Position numbers and translations under genes: made by a program
In this document: positions 1 through 5,873 of the stretch, in pieces
How positions within the stretch are numbered: the first letter of the stretch is position 1
How the letters are laid out: every line of letters starts with the position of its first letter
Notes under the pieces: generated by a model
Seen by the model: only the letters and a program-made list of their open reading frames with translations
The model's database searches: none
What the model was told of the DNA's origin: nothing
NCBI GenBank assembly: GCA_023427705.1
Contig: JAEZAL010000137.1
Coordinates: forward strand, 1-7,766
Length of the DNA: 7,766 nt
Origin: Bacillota bacterium
GTDB taxonomy: Bacteria > Bacillota > Clostridia > Clostridiales > Clostridiaceae
Direction of reading: 5' to 3'

Positions 1-1
1 T

Positions 2-46
2 AAAAAAGGAGATGAATAACTATAAAAATAGTTTATCATCCCTTTG
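2..46 (-). terminator. Intrinsic terminator of the orphan membrane-protein gene
   Basis: Read on the minus strand, just after the stop codon at 49-51, an imperfect hairpin forms. An outer stem AAAGG/CCUUU leads through a one-base bulge to GAUGA/UCAUC pairing and an inner AACUAU/AUAGUU stem around a U-rich loop. It is followed immediately by a run of six U. This is the standard layout of a Rho-independent terminator, although the stem is interrupted and AT-rich. Confidence 0.7.
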
Positions 47-48
47 AA

Positions 49-705
49 TTATTCTTTAAATGTAAATTCATAATTTGAATAAGGCTCAATGATAGAATTC
101 ATTCCTTCTAAAACATCTATCCAATAATCCTTCTTTATATAAATAAGTTCTCTGTTATCAACATCTATGTTATTAAGCTTAGTCTCATTAAATTCCTTAT
201 AGAATCCATTTATTTCATTAGTCATGTTATACATTGCTGTAAAGTTATCTAATAATTCTCCATCTAAAATTAATTTATCTTTATTAGTTTTCATCTCAAA
301 ATTTAAATGTTCAAATAATAGATTTTCAACTCTCGAAAACACTTCAGTAGGTACTATATTAGAAATTTTCGCTTTTTTATTTATAGATATTATATCTTCT
401 TCCCCATATTCTTTGTAATTTATCCATAATTCAGTAAACTCCCTAGATACAGAACTATAGTTTTTATATAATCCTAATAATTCTTCATTACTTATACTTT
501 TGGCTTTTATACATTGATCTAAAGTAGCTAATGAGCTTTCATTTCTGTTTCTAATTTCTTCAATGCTCTTATAAGTTTCCTTGCCTATTAATATTTTATA
601 CCTAGAATTCATTATTGAAGTGTAAACGTTTATAAGAAGACTAATAAACAAAATAAAAATTATTAATAACATACTTGTATTCTTGTTTATTTTTAAAGAT
701 TTCAT
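49..705 (-). CDS. Single-pass membrane-anchored protein of unknown function (218 aa)
   Basis: I do not recognise the family. The product has a short basic N-terminus (MKSLKINKN), one hydrophobic segment at about residues 11-28 with no evident signal-peptidase site, and about 190 hydrophilic residues rich in Glu, Lys, Asn and Ile that look mostly helical. The topology is probably N-in, with the helical domain outside the membrane. There is no Cys-lipobox, no HAMP domain and no catalytic motif that I can see. An in-frame ATG lies 15 bases upstream at 720, but the GGGGGT Shine-Dalgarno-like sequence at 711-716 sits 5 bases before the ATG at 705, and the predicted transcript would start near 721, so 705 is chosen. 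The gene is flanked by its own promoter and terminators and appears monocistronic. It could be the ligand-binding half of a lost sensor or an envelope-stress protein, but nothing here shows that. Confidence 0.75.
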   Translation of the reverse strand: MKSLKINKNTSMLLIIFILFISLLINVYTSIMNSRYKILIGKETYKSIEEIRNRNESSLATLDQCIKAKSISNEELLGLYKNYSSVSREFTELWINYKEYGEEDIISINKKAKISNIVPTEVFSRVENLLFEHLNFEMKTNKDKLILDGELLDNFTAMYNMTNEINGFYKEFNETKLNNIDVDNRELIYIKKDYWIDVLEGMNSIIEPYSNYEFTFKE

Positions 706-710
706 AAAAC

Positions 711-716
711 ACCCCC
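711..716 (-). promoter_or_regulatory. Ribosome binding site that fixes the start at 705
   Basis: On the minus strand GGGGGT is followed by five bases and then ATG at 705. The upstream in-frame ATG at 720 has no Shine-Dalgarno sequence and would lie at the very 5' end of the predicted transcript. Confidence 0.6.
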
Positions 717-727
717 ACATGAACTGT

Positions 728-736
728 ATTATACCA
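728..736 (-). promoter_or_regulatory. Extended -10 promoter of the orphan membrane-protein gene
   Basis: The minus strand reads TGGTATAAT, a perfect TATAAT (728-733) preceded by the TGn extension. No good -35 hexamer is found 16-18 bases upstream, which fits an extended -10 sigma-A promoter. The predicted transcription start near 721 leaves a leader of about 16 bases before the ATG at 705. Confidence 0.65.
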
Positions 737-810
737 TATATTATTAACTATTGCTAGTATTCATATGCCTTATTGAGAAACGCTCTTAATTACTATCTAA
801 TAATTACTAA

Positions 811-843
811 TAAAAAAATAAAGAGCTGCTATAAAACAGCTCT
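811..843 (-). terminator. Intrinsic terminator of the solenoid-MoxR-VWA operon
   Basis: On the minus strand a perfect 7-bp stem AGAGCTG/CAGCTCT (837-843 with 822-828) closes an 8-base loop and is followed by a U-rich tract that includes seven consecutive U (812-818). It lies only a few bases beyond the stop codon of the metallopeptidase/VWA gene, so it marks the end of the three-gene operon. Confidence 0.9.
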
Positions 844-846
844 AAA

Positions 847-2190
847 TTAATAATATCTTCCATGCTCTTCTTGGTATTCCTTTATCATTTTTAACCCTGC
901 AGTTCCGCCTTCACCCTTTATAACATTTGTATGAATTCTCTTTATTTCTCCATATGGCTTTTCTAAAGATAAATCTTCATCTCCAGTTATAACCCAAATA
1001 GTGTTTGATTTAAAAGGCTTAACTTCCAATTCCTTTTCTCCAACTCCATCTGTAAAATATATAAGTACAGAATTTCTTAAATTATTCTCTTTAATATACT
1101 TAAATACTGGTGAGAACTTTGTTGATCCATTTTTAGCAGATCTCTTCTTAATATCATTTTTAGATTTTATTTCATATATACGTCTTATTTCATTATCACA
1201 TTCTATTACAGTTATTTTATTTGTTCTAGTTCTAGTAATTTCTAAGACTTCTATTAATATTTTATTAAACTCCTCTTCACTCATAGAAGCACTTATATCT
1301 AAAGCTACTATTACTTCTGGAACATTATTTGGAAGACTTCCTCTTAAATCTAATCTTTCAGGTTGCCTTCTATTCCTTCTCATTATAGTTTTCTTTTCTC
1401 CTGCTCTTAATGAAGGTATTATCTTCTTAAGTGCATCTTGCCATGATATCTCTGCTTTTTCTGAATAGGAATTTATAATTCCAATTATATCCTTAGGTCC
1501 TTTTCCATTAAAAGAACTAATTGCAGTTTTCTTAGTCATATCCTTTATAGAGTCTTCATTTAACGCACTTTCTTCCCATACATCATGCGCTTTAGAAATA
1601 TCTATCATATCACCAACATCATTGTTCTTTTCATCTTTCATAGTCTCAGTTAGCTTAGACTTAATTGCTTTCTCAATTTCTTCGGCATAAATTTCAATAG
1701 GTTTGTCCTCTGATAAATTTGTACCATACTCCATATTAACTCTTTCAATCTTATAACTTTCCATAGGAAGATTCTTAATAAATTGATTTATAGATACATC
1801 TAAAGCTAAATTAACAGAAAGATTAGTATATTTTTGTTTAAGAATTCTTTCTCTCTCATAATGCCCATACATAATATGATAAATCTCATGTTTAAATAAA
1901 GCTTGCATTTCTCTTTTATCACAGGCTAGAAAAAGTACTGGATTAAAATACATCTTAAATCCTTGCATCCTAGGTACAGTAGCTAATGGCCAAGAAATAT
2001 TAAATTTAATATTTCTTTCTATTCTAACTAAAAACTGTCCAAAGAAACTGTCTTCTCCTTCAAGCATATCAATAATTACATTCTCCACTAACGAAAAGAA
2101 TTCTCTTTCAAATTCACTATATACTTCGCCATTTTCTTTTAGCTCTAAAGCTTGCTTTAATAAAATATCTCTTCTTTCTTCAAAACTCAT
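847..2190 (-). CDS. Putative metallopeptidase-VWA domain protein (DUF2201 type), partner of the MoxR ATPase
   Basis: This 447-residue soluble protein has two parts. The N-terminal half contains HEIYH (residues 101-105), an HEXXH zinc-protease signature. About 25 residues later comes N127-x-A-x-D131, where the Asp is a likely third metal ligand; this matches the DUF2201 N-terminal putative metallopeptidase domain. The C-terminal part, from about residue 291, is a VWA-like domain with the MIDAS motif DxSxS (D298, S300, S302), T357 in NGSTKFSP, and D381 in FTDG, so metal-ion binding looks intact. A charged linker (about 180-285) joins them. The start lies 11 bases after the stop of the MoxR gene, and the AGGA ribosome site overlaps that stop codon (TAGGA), suggesting translational coupling. 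MoxR-VWA gene pairs are known to make ATP-driven remodelling complexes; proteolysis by this member is inferred from motif alone. Confidence 0.88.
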   Translation of the reverse strand: MSFEERRDILLKQALELKENGEVYSEFEREFFSLVENVIIDMLEGEDSFFGQFLVRIERNIKFNISWPLATVPRMQGFKMYFNPVLFLACDKREMQALFKHEIYHIMYGHYERERILKQKYTNLSVNLALDVSINQFIKNLPMESYKIERVNMEYGTNLSEDKPIEIYAEEIEKAIKSKLTETMKDEKNNDVGDMIDISKAHDVWEESALNEDSIKDMTKKTAISSFNGKGPKDIIGIINSYSEKAEISWQDALKKIIPSLRAGEKKTIMRRNRRQPERLDLRGSLPNNVPEVIVALDISASMSEEEFNKILIEVLEITRTRTNKITVIECDNEIRRIYEIKSKNDIKKRSAKNGSTKFSPVFKYIKENNLRNSVLIYFTDGVGEKELEVKPFKSNTIWVITGDEDLSLEKPYGEIKRIHTNVIKGEGGTAGLKMIKEYQEEHGRYY

Positions 2191-2201
2191 AAGACTTCAT
2201 C

Positions 2202-3287
2202 CTATTCATATATACTAAAGAAGGAATCTAAGAACATATCTTCATTTAATAAATCTATGTATATTTCTTCTTTAACATCACCTTTTATTTCTTTCATAAT
2301 ACCAAGTCTTAAATCCTTAGGATAACAAGTTAATAAATCTGAAAATAGCTTTCTATTTGCTTCATTATTATTTTGATTTAAATATCTAATAGAGTTTTTC
2401 GCTAGTATATATAATCTAGAATGACTTTCACCTCTTATTTCTTCTTTAATCTCCATAGGTAAAATCATATATAAGAATAATTCTTCTGGCTTAATTAGTG
2501 GATTTTTTATATTTTTAATATAATTAATAAAATCAGTAGCAATACTTACTCCAAGATTACCTTTAACTACATTATAAAAAGTATCTATTGAATAATTTTC
2601 AGTATTTTTCAAATATACATTATAAGCCTTAGCAACTCTTTCCCAACTTCTTGGTGTAGCTTTAATAGACTCATTTGAATTTGTAACATTTAAATACTCT
2701 GGAAAATTTGATAAAAATTCTATGATATGATCATGTACTTTTACTTCATCACTCATAGCCCATTTTATCCATTCCTTAATATCTGAACTTAACTCAACCC
2801 ACACAAATCTATCTTCTTGAGCTCTATCCATATCAACAACTTGATAATCACTATCTTCAAAACCATCGTATTTATTCGAAGGATTCATAGCTGCAACTAT
2901 TTTCACATTATCATATAATTTATATCCATTAATTTCTCTATTTAATATTAAATTCATAAGTTCTTGTTGAACAGCATGTTCACATCTATTAAGCTCATCT
3001 ATAAATAATAGTACTCCATTATACTTATTATCTGATATAGCTTCATCAATTTCTGTTAACTTATAATGAGTTGCATATCTTGTTCTTCCAGCCTCAACTA
3101 TTGGAAGTCCACCTATTTCTCCTTCCTTAAGAAGGTTAGCATCTATGTTTACTAAATAATAATTTTCTTCATTACATATTCTTTTTACTAAAGAAGTCTT
3201 TCCTATACCTGCTTCTCCTATTATTAGAGGAACACTTCCTGATTCTAACACTAATTCAACAGTTTTTATTGCTTCTGAAAACTTCAT
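2202..3287 (-). CDS. MoxR-family AAA+ ATPase
   Basis: This 361-residue AAA+ ATPase has all core motifs: Walker A GEAGIGKT (residues 24-31), Walker B VLLFIDELNR with D97 and E98, sensor 1 at N135 (AAMNPS), an arginine-finger candidate at R160 (EDRFVW), and sensor 2 at R213 (ATPRSWER). The segment GEIGGLP after Walker A and the overall layout are typical of the MoxR/AAA_5 branch. The remaining 140 or so residues form a helical C-terminal region. It is cytosolic and should form a ring that hydrolyses ATP to remodel a partner, very likely the VWA protein encoded 11 bases downstream. AGAGGTGAG lies 5 bases before the ATG. The solenoid gene ends 14 bases upstream, so the three genes are almost certainly cotranscribed. 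The substrate is unknown. Confidence 0.92.
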   Translation of the reverse strand: MKFSEAIKTVELVLESGSVPLIIGEAGIGKTSLVKRICNEENYYLVNIDANLLKEGEIGGLPIVEAGRTRYATHYKLTEIDEAISDNKYNGVLLFIDELNRCEHAVQQELMNLILNREINGYKLYDNVKIVAAMNPSNKYDGFEDSDYQVVDMDRAQEDRFVWVELSSDIKEWIKWAMSDEVKVHDHIIEFLSNFPEYLNVTNSNESIKATPRSWERVAKAYNVYLKNTENYSIDTFYNVVKGNLGVSIATDFINYIKNIKNPLIKPEELFLYMILPMEIKEEIRGESHSRLYILAKNSIRYLNQNNNEANRKLFSDLLTCYPKDLRLGIMKEIKGDVKEEIYIDLLNEDMFLDSFFSIYE

Positions 3288-3301
3288 AATCTCACCTCTT
3301 T

Positions 3302-4075
3302 TTATCTTGAAAGTTTATAATCCACTAATAACACTTTAGCTTTTTTACTTCCATACTCTCTTATAAAATTAATTTTATCCATCTCTAGAATTTCTAGTTC
3401 TAAAAAGTCCTTAATATACTTTTCATCAACTGAATCTTCTTTTACTTTTTCTATAACAACATTAACCACGAAGTCTACATCTATAGAATCATATACATAT
3501 TTAACAATCTTGATATTATCTCCAATTAACACTGCTAATTCATCTAAATTAAAGTTAATGTAATTAATAGCCTCTTCATTACCTCTAACAGCTTCTCTTC
3601 TAGCTTCTAATGTTGGGTTATCGATAAATTTTATAGCTGCCCAATATTTTTTAATTGCAGCTAATTGAACTTCTTCTGATGGATCTTTTATATACTTTAT
3701 TGAATCGTAATCCTTAGATACAGCCTTCATTTGCATTTCTTCAGTAGGATTCTCTATAAATTGAATAGCCCATCCTTTAGCATTTACTGCTACTAGCTTA
3801 ACTTTATCTGTTGGATTTTTAATGTACTTTAATGAGTTCCAAAGCAATTTAACTGCTAAAATTGCATTTTCTTCATTTAAATCTTCAATGTATTCAATAG
3901 CTAGTGGATTATTTTTAATTGCTACTTCCTTAATATAATCTGTAGGATTGTTTATATATTTTATTGCCAATCCGTTCTTTTTAACTGCTTCTAAAATTAA
4001 ATCTTCACTTGGATTATCTATATATCTTATATACATTGGATTATCGTATATCTTCTTTAAATCGTTATTTTCCAT
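3302..4075 (-). CDS. Helical solenoid protein with seven 22-residue repeats (DUF4116-like)
   Basis: The protein is 257 residues. Residues 18-171 consist of seven tandem 22-residue units with the pattern [YF]I-x-[ND]-P-[ST]-x-E-x-(Q/K)-L-x-A-[VI]-K-x(4)-A-I-K/Q. The key Pro falls at 22, 44, 88, 110, 132 and 154; in the third unit it is Leu66. Units are predicted helix-turn-helix, giving an alpha solenoid. A decayed eighth unit may follow (172-193), then an unrelated acidic and basic C-terminal region. The pattern resembles bacterial proteins labelled DUF4116; that link is from memory and could be wrong. There is no signal peptide, membrane segment or catalytic motif. It is the first gene of the operon with MoxR and metallopeptidase-VWA genes, which suggests a role as substrate adaptor or scaffold. 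AAGGGA lies 6 bases before the ATG. Confidence 0.85.
   Translation of the reverse strand: MENNDLKKIYDNPMYIRYIDNPSEDLILEAVKKNGLAIKYINNPTDYIKEVAIKNNPLAIEYIEDLNEENAILAVKLLWNSLKYIKNPTDKVKLVAVNAKGWAIQFIENPTEEMQMKAVSKDYDSIKYIKDPSEEVQLAAIKKYWAAIKFIDNPTLEARREAVRGNEEAINYINFNLDELAVLIGDNIKIVKYVYDSIDVDFVVNVVIEKVKEDSVDEKYIKDFLELEILEMDKINFIREYGSKKAKVLLVDYKLSR
3563..4024 (-). repeat. Seven in-frame 66-base coding repeats
   Basis: The seven 22-residue solenoid units correspond to seven consecutive 66-base segments with no insertion or deletion between units. The DNA copies are well diverged although the protein pattern is kept, so this is an old repeat array held by selection on protein structure and not a recent tandem expansion. 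Confidence 0.85.
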
Positions 4076-4140
4076 GTTTCTTCCCTTCTTATTTATAAAA
4101 CTTTTTACAGTCTTAATATATACTCATTTTATTCCATTAT

Positions 4141-4146
4141 ATTATA
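4141..4146 (-). promoter_or_regulatory. Candidate -10 element of the solenoid-MoxR-VWA operon
   Basis: A perfect TATAAT on the minus strand about 66 bases before the solenoid ATG is the best promoter candidate in the spacer and would give a leader of roughly 60 bases. No convincing -35 hexamer lies 16-18 bases upstream, and the surrounding sequence is so AT-rich that chance matches are likely. Confidence 0.4.
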
Positions 4147-4256
4147 CATCATTTAACTGATAATTACTATTACTCTTATTTAATAATTATTATCTATTAT
4201 TTACCATAAAAACAATTACATCTCATTTTAAATCAAAAAAGGTAAAATTATCTTAA

Positions 4257-4313
4257 AATAACTTTAATTTAGAATCTATAGCTAAAGTAAAGTTATTATA
4301 ATATAACGTTATA
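4257..4313. other. AT-rich hairpin and 12-bp palindrome in the spacer (function unknown)
   Basis: Positions 4257-4297 form an imperfect hairpin: a 10-bp outer stem AATAACTTTA/TAAAGTTATT, one A/G mismatch, a 5-bp inner stem TTTAG/CTAAA and a 9-base loop. It is followed at 4302-4313 by the perfect palindrome TATAACGTTATA. The hairpin has no U tract directly after it on either strand, so it is not a standard terminator. It lies between the rhomboid-gene terminator and the promoter region of the solenoid operon and could be an operator or an RNA element. The rest of the 277-base spacer (4076-4352) holds only the candidate promoter and the terminator described separately; I see no gene in it. Confidence 0.4.
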
Positions 4314-4314
4314 G

Positions 4315-4338
4315 AAAAAAACTCCTTACGGAGTTTTT
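4315..4338 (-). terminator. Intrinsic terminator of the tetR-rhomboid operon
   Basis: AAAAAACTCC and GGAGTTTTTT form a 10-bp stem with a four-base loop. On the minus strand the stem ends in a run of U just after the rhomboid-gene stop codon. The element is nearly symmetrical and could also stop transcripts on the plus strand, but no plus-strand gene precedes it. Confidence 0.9.
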
Positions 4339-4352
4339 TAAATATTTTACAA

Positions 4353-5144
4353 TTACTTATGTTCATGATTTCTTATATGATTTTCACAATAACACTTTTT
4401 ACCTGAACATTTTGAACAATATCTAAAATCCATTTTAGGATTATCTTTTTCTGTAATTCCACATACTACACACTTGTGAATAACTTCTCTTTCTTTTACT
4501 TGTGCTTTAAATTTTTGTTGCCTTCTATAATTAACTGCACCACTCTTTGTACCAGTTAATATATCTTTTCCAAAGAATAAGAAAAAGTTAAGTAATGGTA
4601 CTAAAGTTAATATTCTATCCCCCATAGATGCTGCAAATATAAGATTATATCCTATAAGAATCCAGTTAAATATTGCAATGTATTTAACCTTTACCGGTAT
4701 TATATAAAATAATAGGATTTGAAAGTTTGGATATATTTTAGCAAAAGCTAAAAATAAAGAAAGGTTAATAAAAGTTCCAGTAGCTCTTGAACCAGTTATA
4801 AATGAAAGAATAATTGTAGCAATCATCCCAACAAAATAATATAAATTAAATTTGAACTCTCCCCATTCATGTTCTAAACCAGTTCCAGCTAAATAATAAA
4901 AATACATTGAAAATATAAATGAAATTATACTATAGCTTTCTGGTACAAATATAAAGGTTATAAGTCTCCAAACTTCTCCTTCCATTACCTTAGATGGAAT
5001 TAAAGCTATATTATTAATTAAAGCAAAGTCACTACTTAATAAAGTTAATCCATATACAAGAACAGTACCACTTATTATTATAAGCATTAAATTTCTTATA
5101 TAAAACTTACCCATCTTTCTTTCTAGTTTATTTAGCCAATTCAT
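4353..5144 (-). CDS. Rhomboid-like membrane protein, probably catalytically inactive, with C-terminal zinc-binding-like tail
   Basis: This 263-residue protein has about six membrane segments between residues 18 and 192. Rhomboid-family marks are the WR pair (W59-R60 in GEVWRLITFIF), GTGLEHEWG after TM2 (residues 87-95), and AFAKIYPN closing the TM4 region. The catalytic GxSG is not present: the aligned stretch is T122-G-T-F, and the last segments contain no His to complete a Ser-His dyad. It is therefore probably a pseudoprotease, akin in principle to iRhoms or derlins. The cytosolic tail after residue 200 has C225-x2-C228, C243-x2-C246, C251-x-C253, H256-x3-H260 and H262, a treble-clef or cross-brace-like zinc site. 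The gene starts 17 bases after tetR stops; AGGAGGG directly follows that stop but is about 10 bases from the ATG, slightly long. Function is unknown; binding or quality control of membrane proteins is inference. Confidence 0.75.
   Translation of the reverse strand: MNWLNKLERKMGKFYIRNLMLIIISGTVLVYGLTLLSSDFALINNIALIPSKVMEGEVWRLITFIFVPESYSIISFIFSMYFYYLAGTGLEHEWGEFKFNLYYFVGMIATIILSFITGSRATGTFINLSLFLAFAKIYPNFQILLFYIIPVKVKYIAIFNWILIGYNLIFAASMGDRILTLVPLLNFFLFFGKDILTGTKSGAVNYRRQQKFKAQVKEREVIHKCVVCGITEKDNPKMDFRYCSKCSGKKCYCENHIRNHEHK
4359..4472 (-). other. Cys/His cluster encoding a predicted zinc-binding tail
   Basis: This is the part of the rhomboid-like gene encoding residues 225-262, with six Cys and three His in a compact C-x2-C, C-x2-C, C-x-C, H-x3-H-x-H order. 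Eight or more ligands would allow two zinc ions. The fold name is not certain; AN1-like, B-box-like and treble-clef folds all share parts of this spacing. Confidence 0.55.
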
Positions 5145-5161
5145 AAGAATAATTCCCTCCT

Positions 5162-5722
5162 CTATAATTTATTTCTCACAATATATAAAAAATCATCTAT
5201 TGAAAAGTCAGTTTTCTTCATAGCTAGGGTTATCATATTATTTATCAAAAATGAAGTTAATTTTCTCGTTTCTATGCTTATAGTTATATCATTATTATCT
5301 TTATGTAAAGCTATTATTTCATCTACAATTAAATATAACTCATCTAACAAGTTATATTTATTAAAAGAATGATTTTTTTTATCTTCATCATTCTTTTCTT
5401 TTTTGCTTAGTTCAAAAAACACTTCTGTATGGTATATTAAAAACTTTTCTAGGCTTAAATATATTAATTTTATCTTTTCTTCAAATTGTATATCTTTCTG
5501 TTTAACAGTTTTTAAATCATCTATTATATGAATCCAAGTATCATTAAATATTTCTCTTACTAACGACATCTTATTTTCAAAGTAGTTATATACTGTGCCT
5601 AAGCCAATTTCGCATCTATTAGCTAGTTCTCTCATACTAAAATTTTTATATCCCTTTTCTTCTAATAAGATATATCCTTCTTTTAATATTATTTCTCTTG
5701 GATTTCGCAAAATTTTTGGCAT
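5162..5722 (-). CDS. TetR/AcrR-family transcriptional regulator
   Basis: The 186-residue product has the classical TetR N-terminal DNA-binding domain. An initial helix (about 7-23) is followed by the helix-turn-helix at 28-48, with SMRELANRCEIGLGTVYNYF matching the family signature closely, including the Y-x-Y-F end of the recognition helix. Residues 50-186 are a helical ligand-binding and dimerisation domain that does not reveal the effector. AAGGAGG lies 6 bases before the ATG. The gene is first in a two-gene operon with the rhomboid-like gene and divergent from the amidase gene. TetR repressors commonly control themselves and adjacent genes, so the rhomboid-like gene is the most likely target and the divergent amidase a possible one. 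Confidence 0.93.
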   Translation of the reverse strand: MPKILRNPREIILKEGYILLEEKGYKNFSMRELANRCEIGLGTVYNYFENKMSLVREIFNDTWIHIIDDLKTVKQKDIQFEEKIKLIYLSLEKFLIYHTEVFFELSKKEKNDEDKKNHSFNKYNLLDELYLIVDEIIALHKDNNDITISIETRKLTSFLINNMITLAMKKTDFSIDDFLYIVRNKL

Positions 5723-5746
5723 GGCTGTTCCTCCTTTTTAGTATAG

Positions 5747-5773
5747 TTTATATCAATATCCTTATATTATCAA
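5747..5773 (-). promoter_or_regulatory. Promoter of the tetR-rhomboid operon
   Basis: On the minus strand, TTGATA (5768-5773) is followed after 15 bases by TATAAA (5747-5752), which carries the TGn extension (TGATATAAA). The short spacer is compensated by the extended -10. The predicted start near 5740 gives a short leader that just contains the AAGGAGG ribosome site. TATACT slightly downstream was considered but would start transcription inside the ribosome site. Confidence 0.55.
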
Positions 5774-5804
5774 CCAAATATAAATTATAAATAATTACCA
5801 TTTA

Positions 5805-5833
5805 TTTACATTTATTCTTTGTGTTGATATAAT
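5805..5833 (+). promoter_or_regulatory. Sigma-A promoter of the amidase gene
   Basis: TTTACA (5805-5810, five of six matches to consensus) and TATAAT (5828-5833, perfect) are separated by exactly 17 bases, and the -10 has a TGn extension (TTGATATAAT). This is a strong vegetative promoter. The expected start near 5840 leaves a leader of about 34 bases before the ATG. The palindrome ATAATATTAT at 5832-5841 overlaps the start region and might be an operator. Confidence 0.8.
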
Positions 5834-5873
5834 AATATTATGTAAATTATTTTTTAAGTAAGAGGAATGTTAT

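Noticed and set aside
706..720. ATG at 720 as the start of the orphan membrane protein
   Set aside because: It would make the transcript nearly leaderless and places the GGGGGT ribosome site inside the coding sequence; the ATG at 705 fits both promoter and ribosome site.
787..809. Direct repeat TAATTACTA at 787-795 and 801-809, also seen at 4161-4169
   Set aside because: The motif is only nine bases, all but one A/T, in very AT-rich spacers; its recurrence is probably chance and its position matches no promoter element.
1001..1468. Plus-strand open frame of 155 codons inside the metallopeptidase-VWA gene
   Set aside because: It lies fully antisense to a well-supported gene with intact motifs, has no ribosome site that I can see, and its product is low-complexity Leu/Ser/Ile/Phe typical of an antisense shadow.
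3563..4024. Repeat array as a CRISPR or recent tandem duplication
   Set aside because: The periodicity is a multiple of three, lies in frame within a gene, and the DNA copies have diverged while the protein pattern is kept.
3948..4160. Plus-strand open frame of 70 codons across the start of the solenoid gene
   Set aside because: It is antisense to the first repeats, Phe/Ile/Leu-rich, and has no Shine-Dalgarno sequence. Similar short antisense frames at 224-418 and 7166-7369 were rejected for the same reasons.
5740..5745. TATACT on the minus strand as the tetR -10 box
   Set aside because: Transcription would begin within the AAGGAGG ribosome site, and no -35 hexamer is suitably placed; the extended -10 at 5747-5752 fits better.
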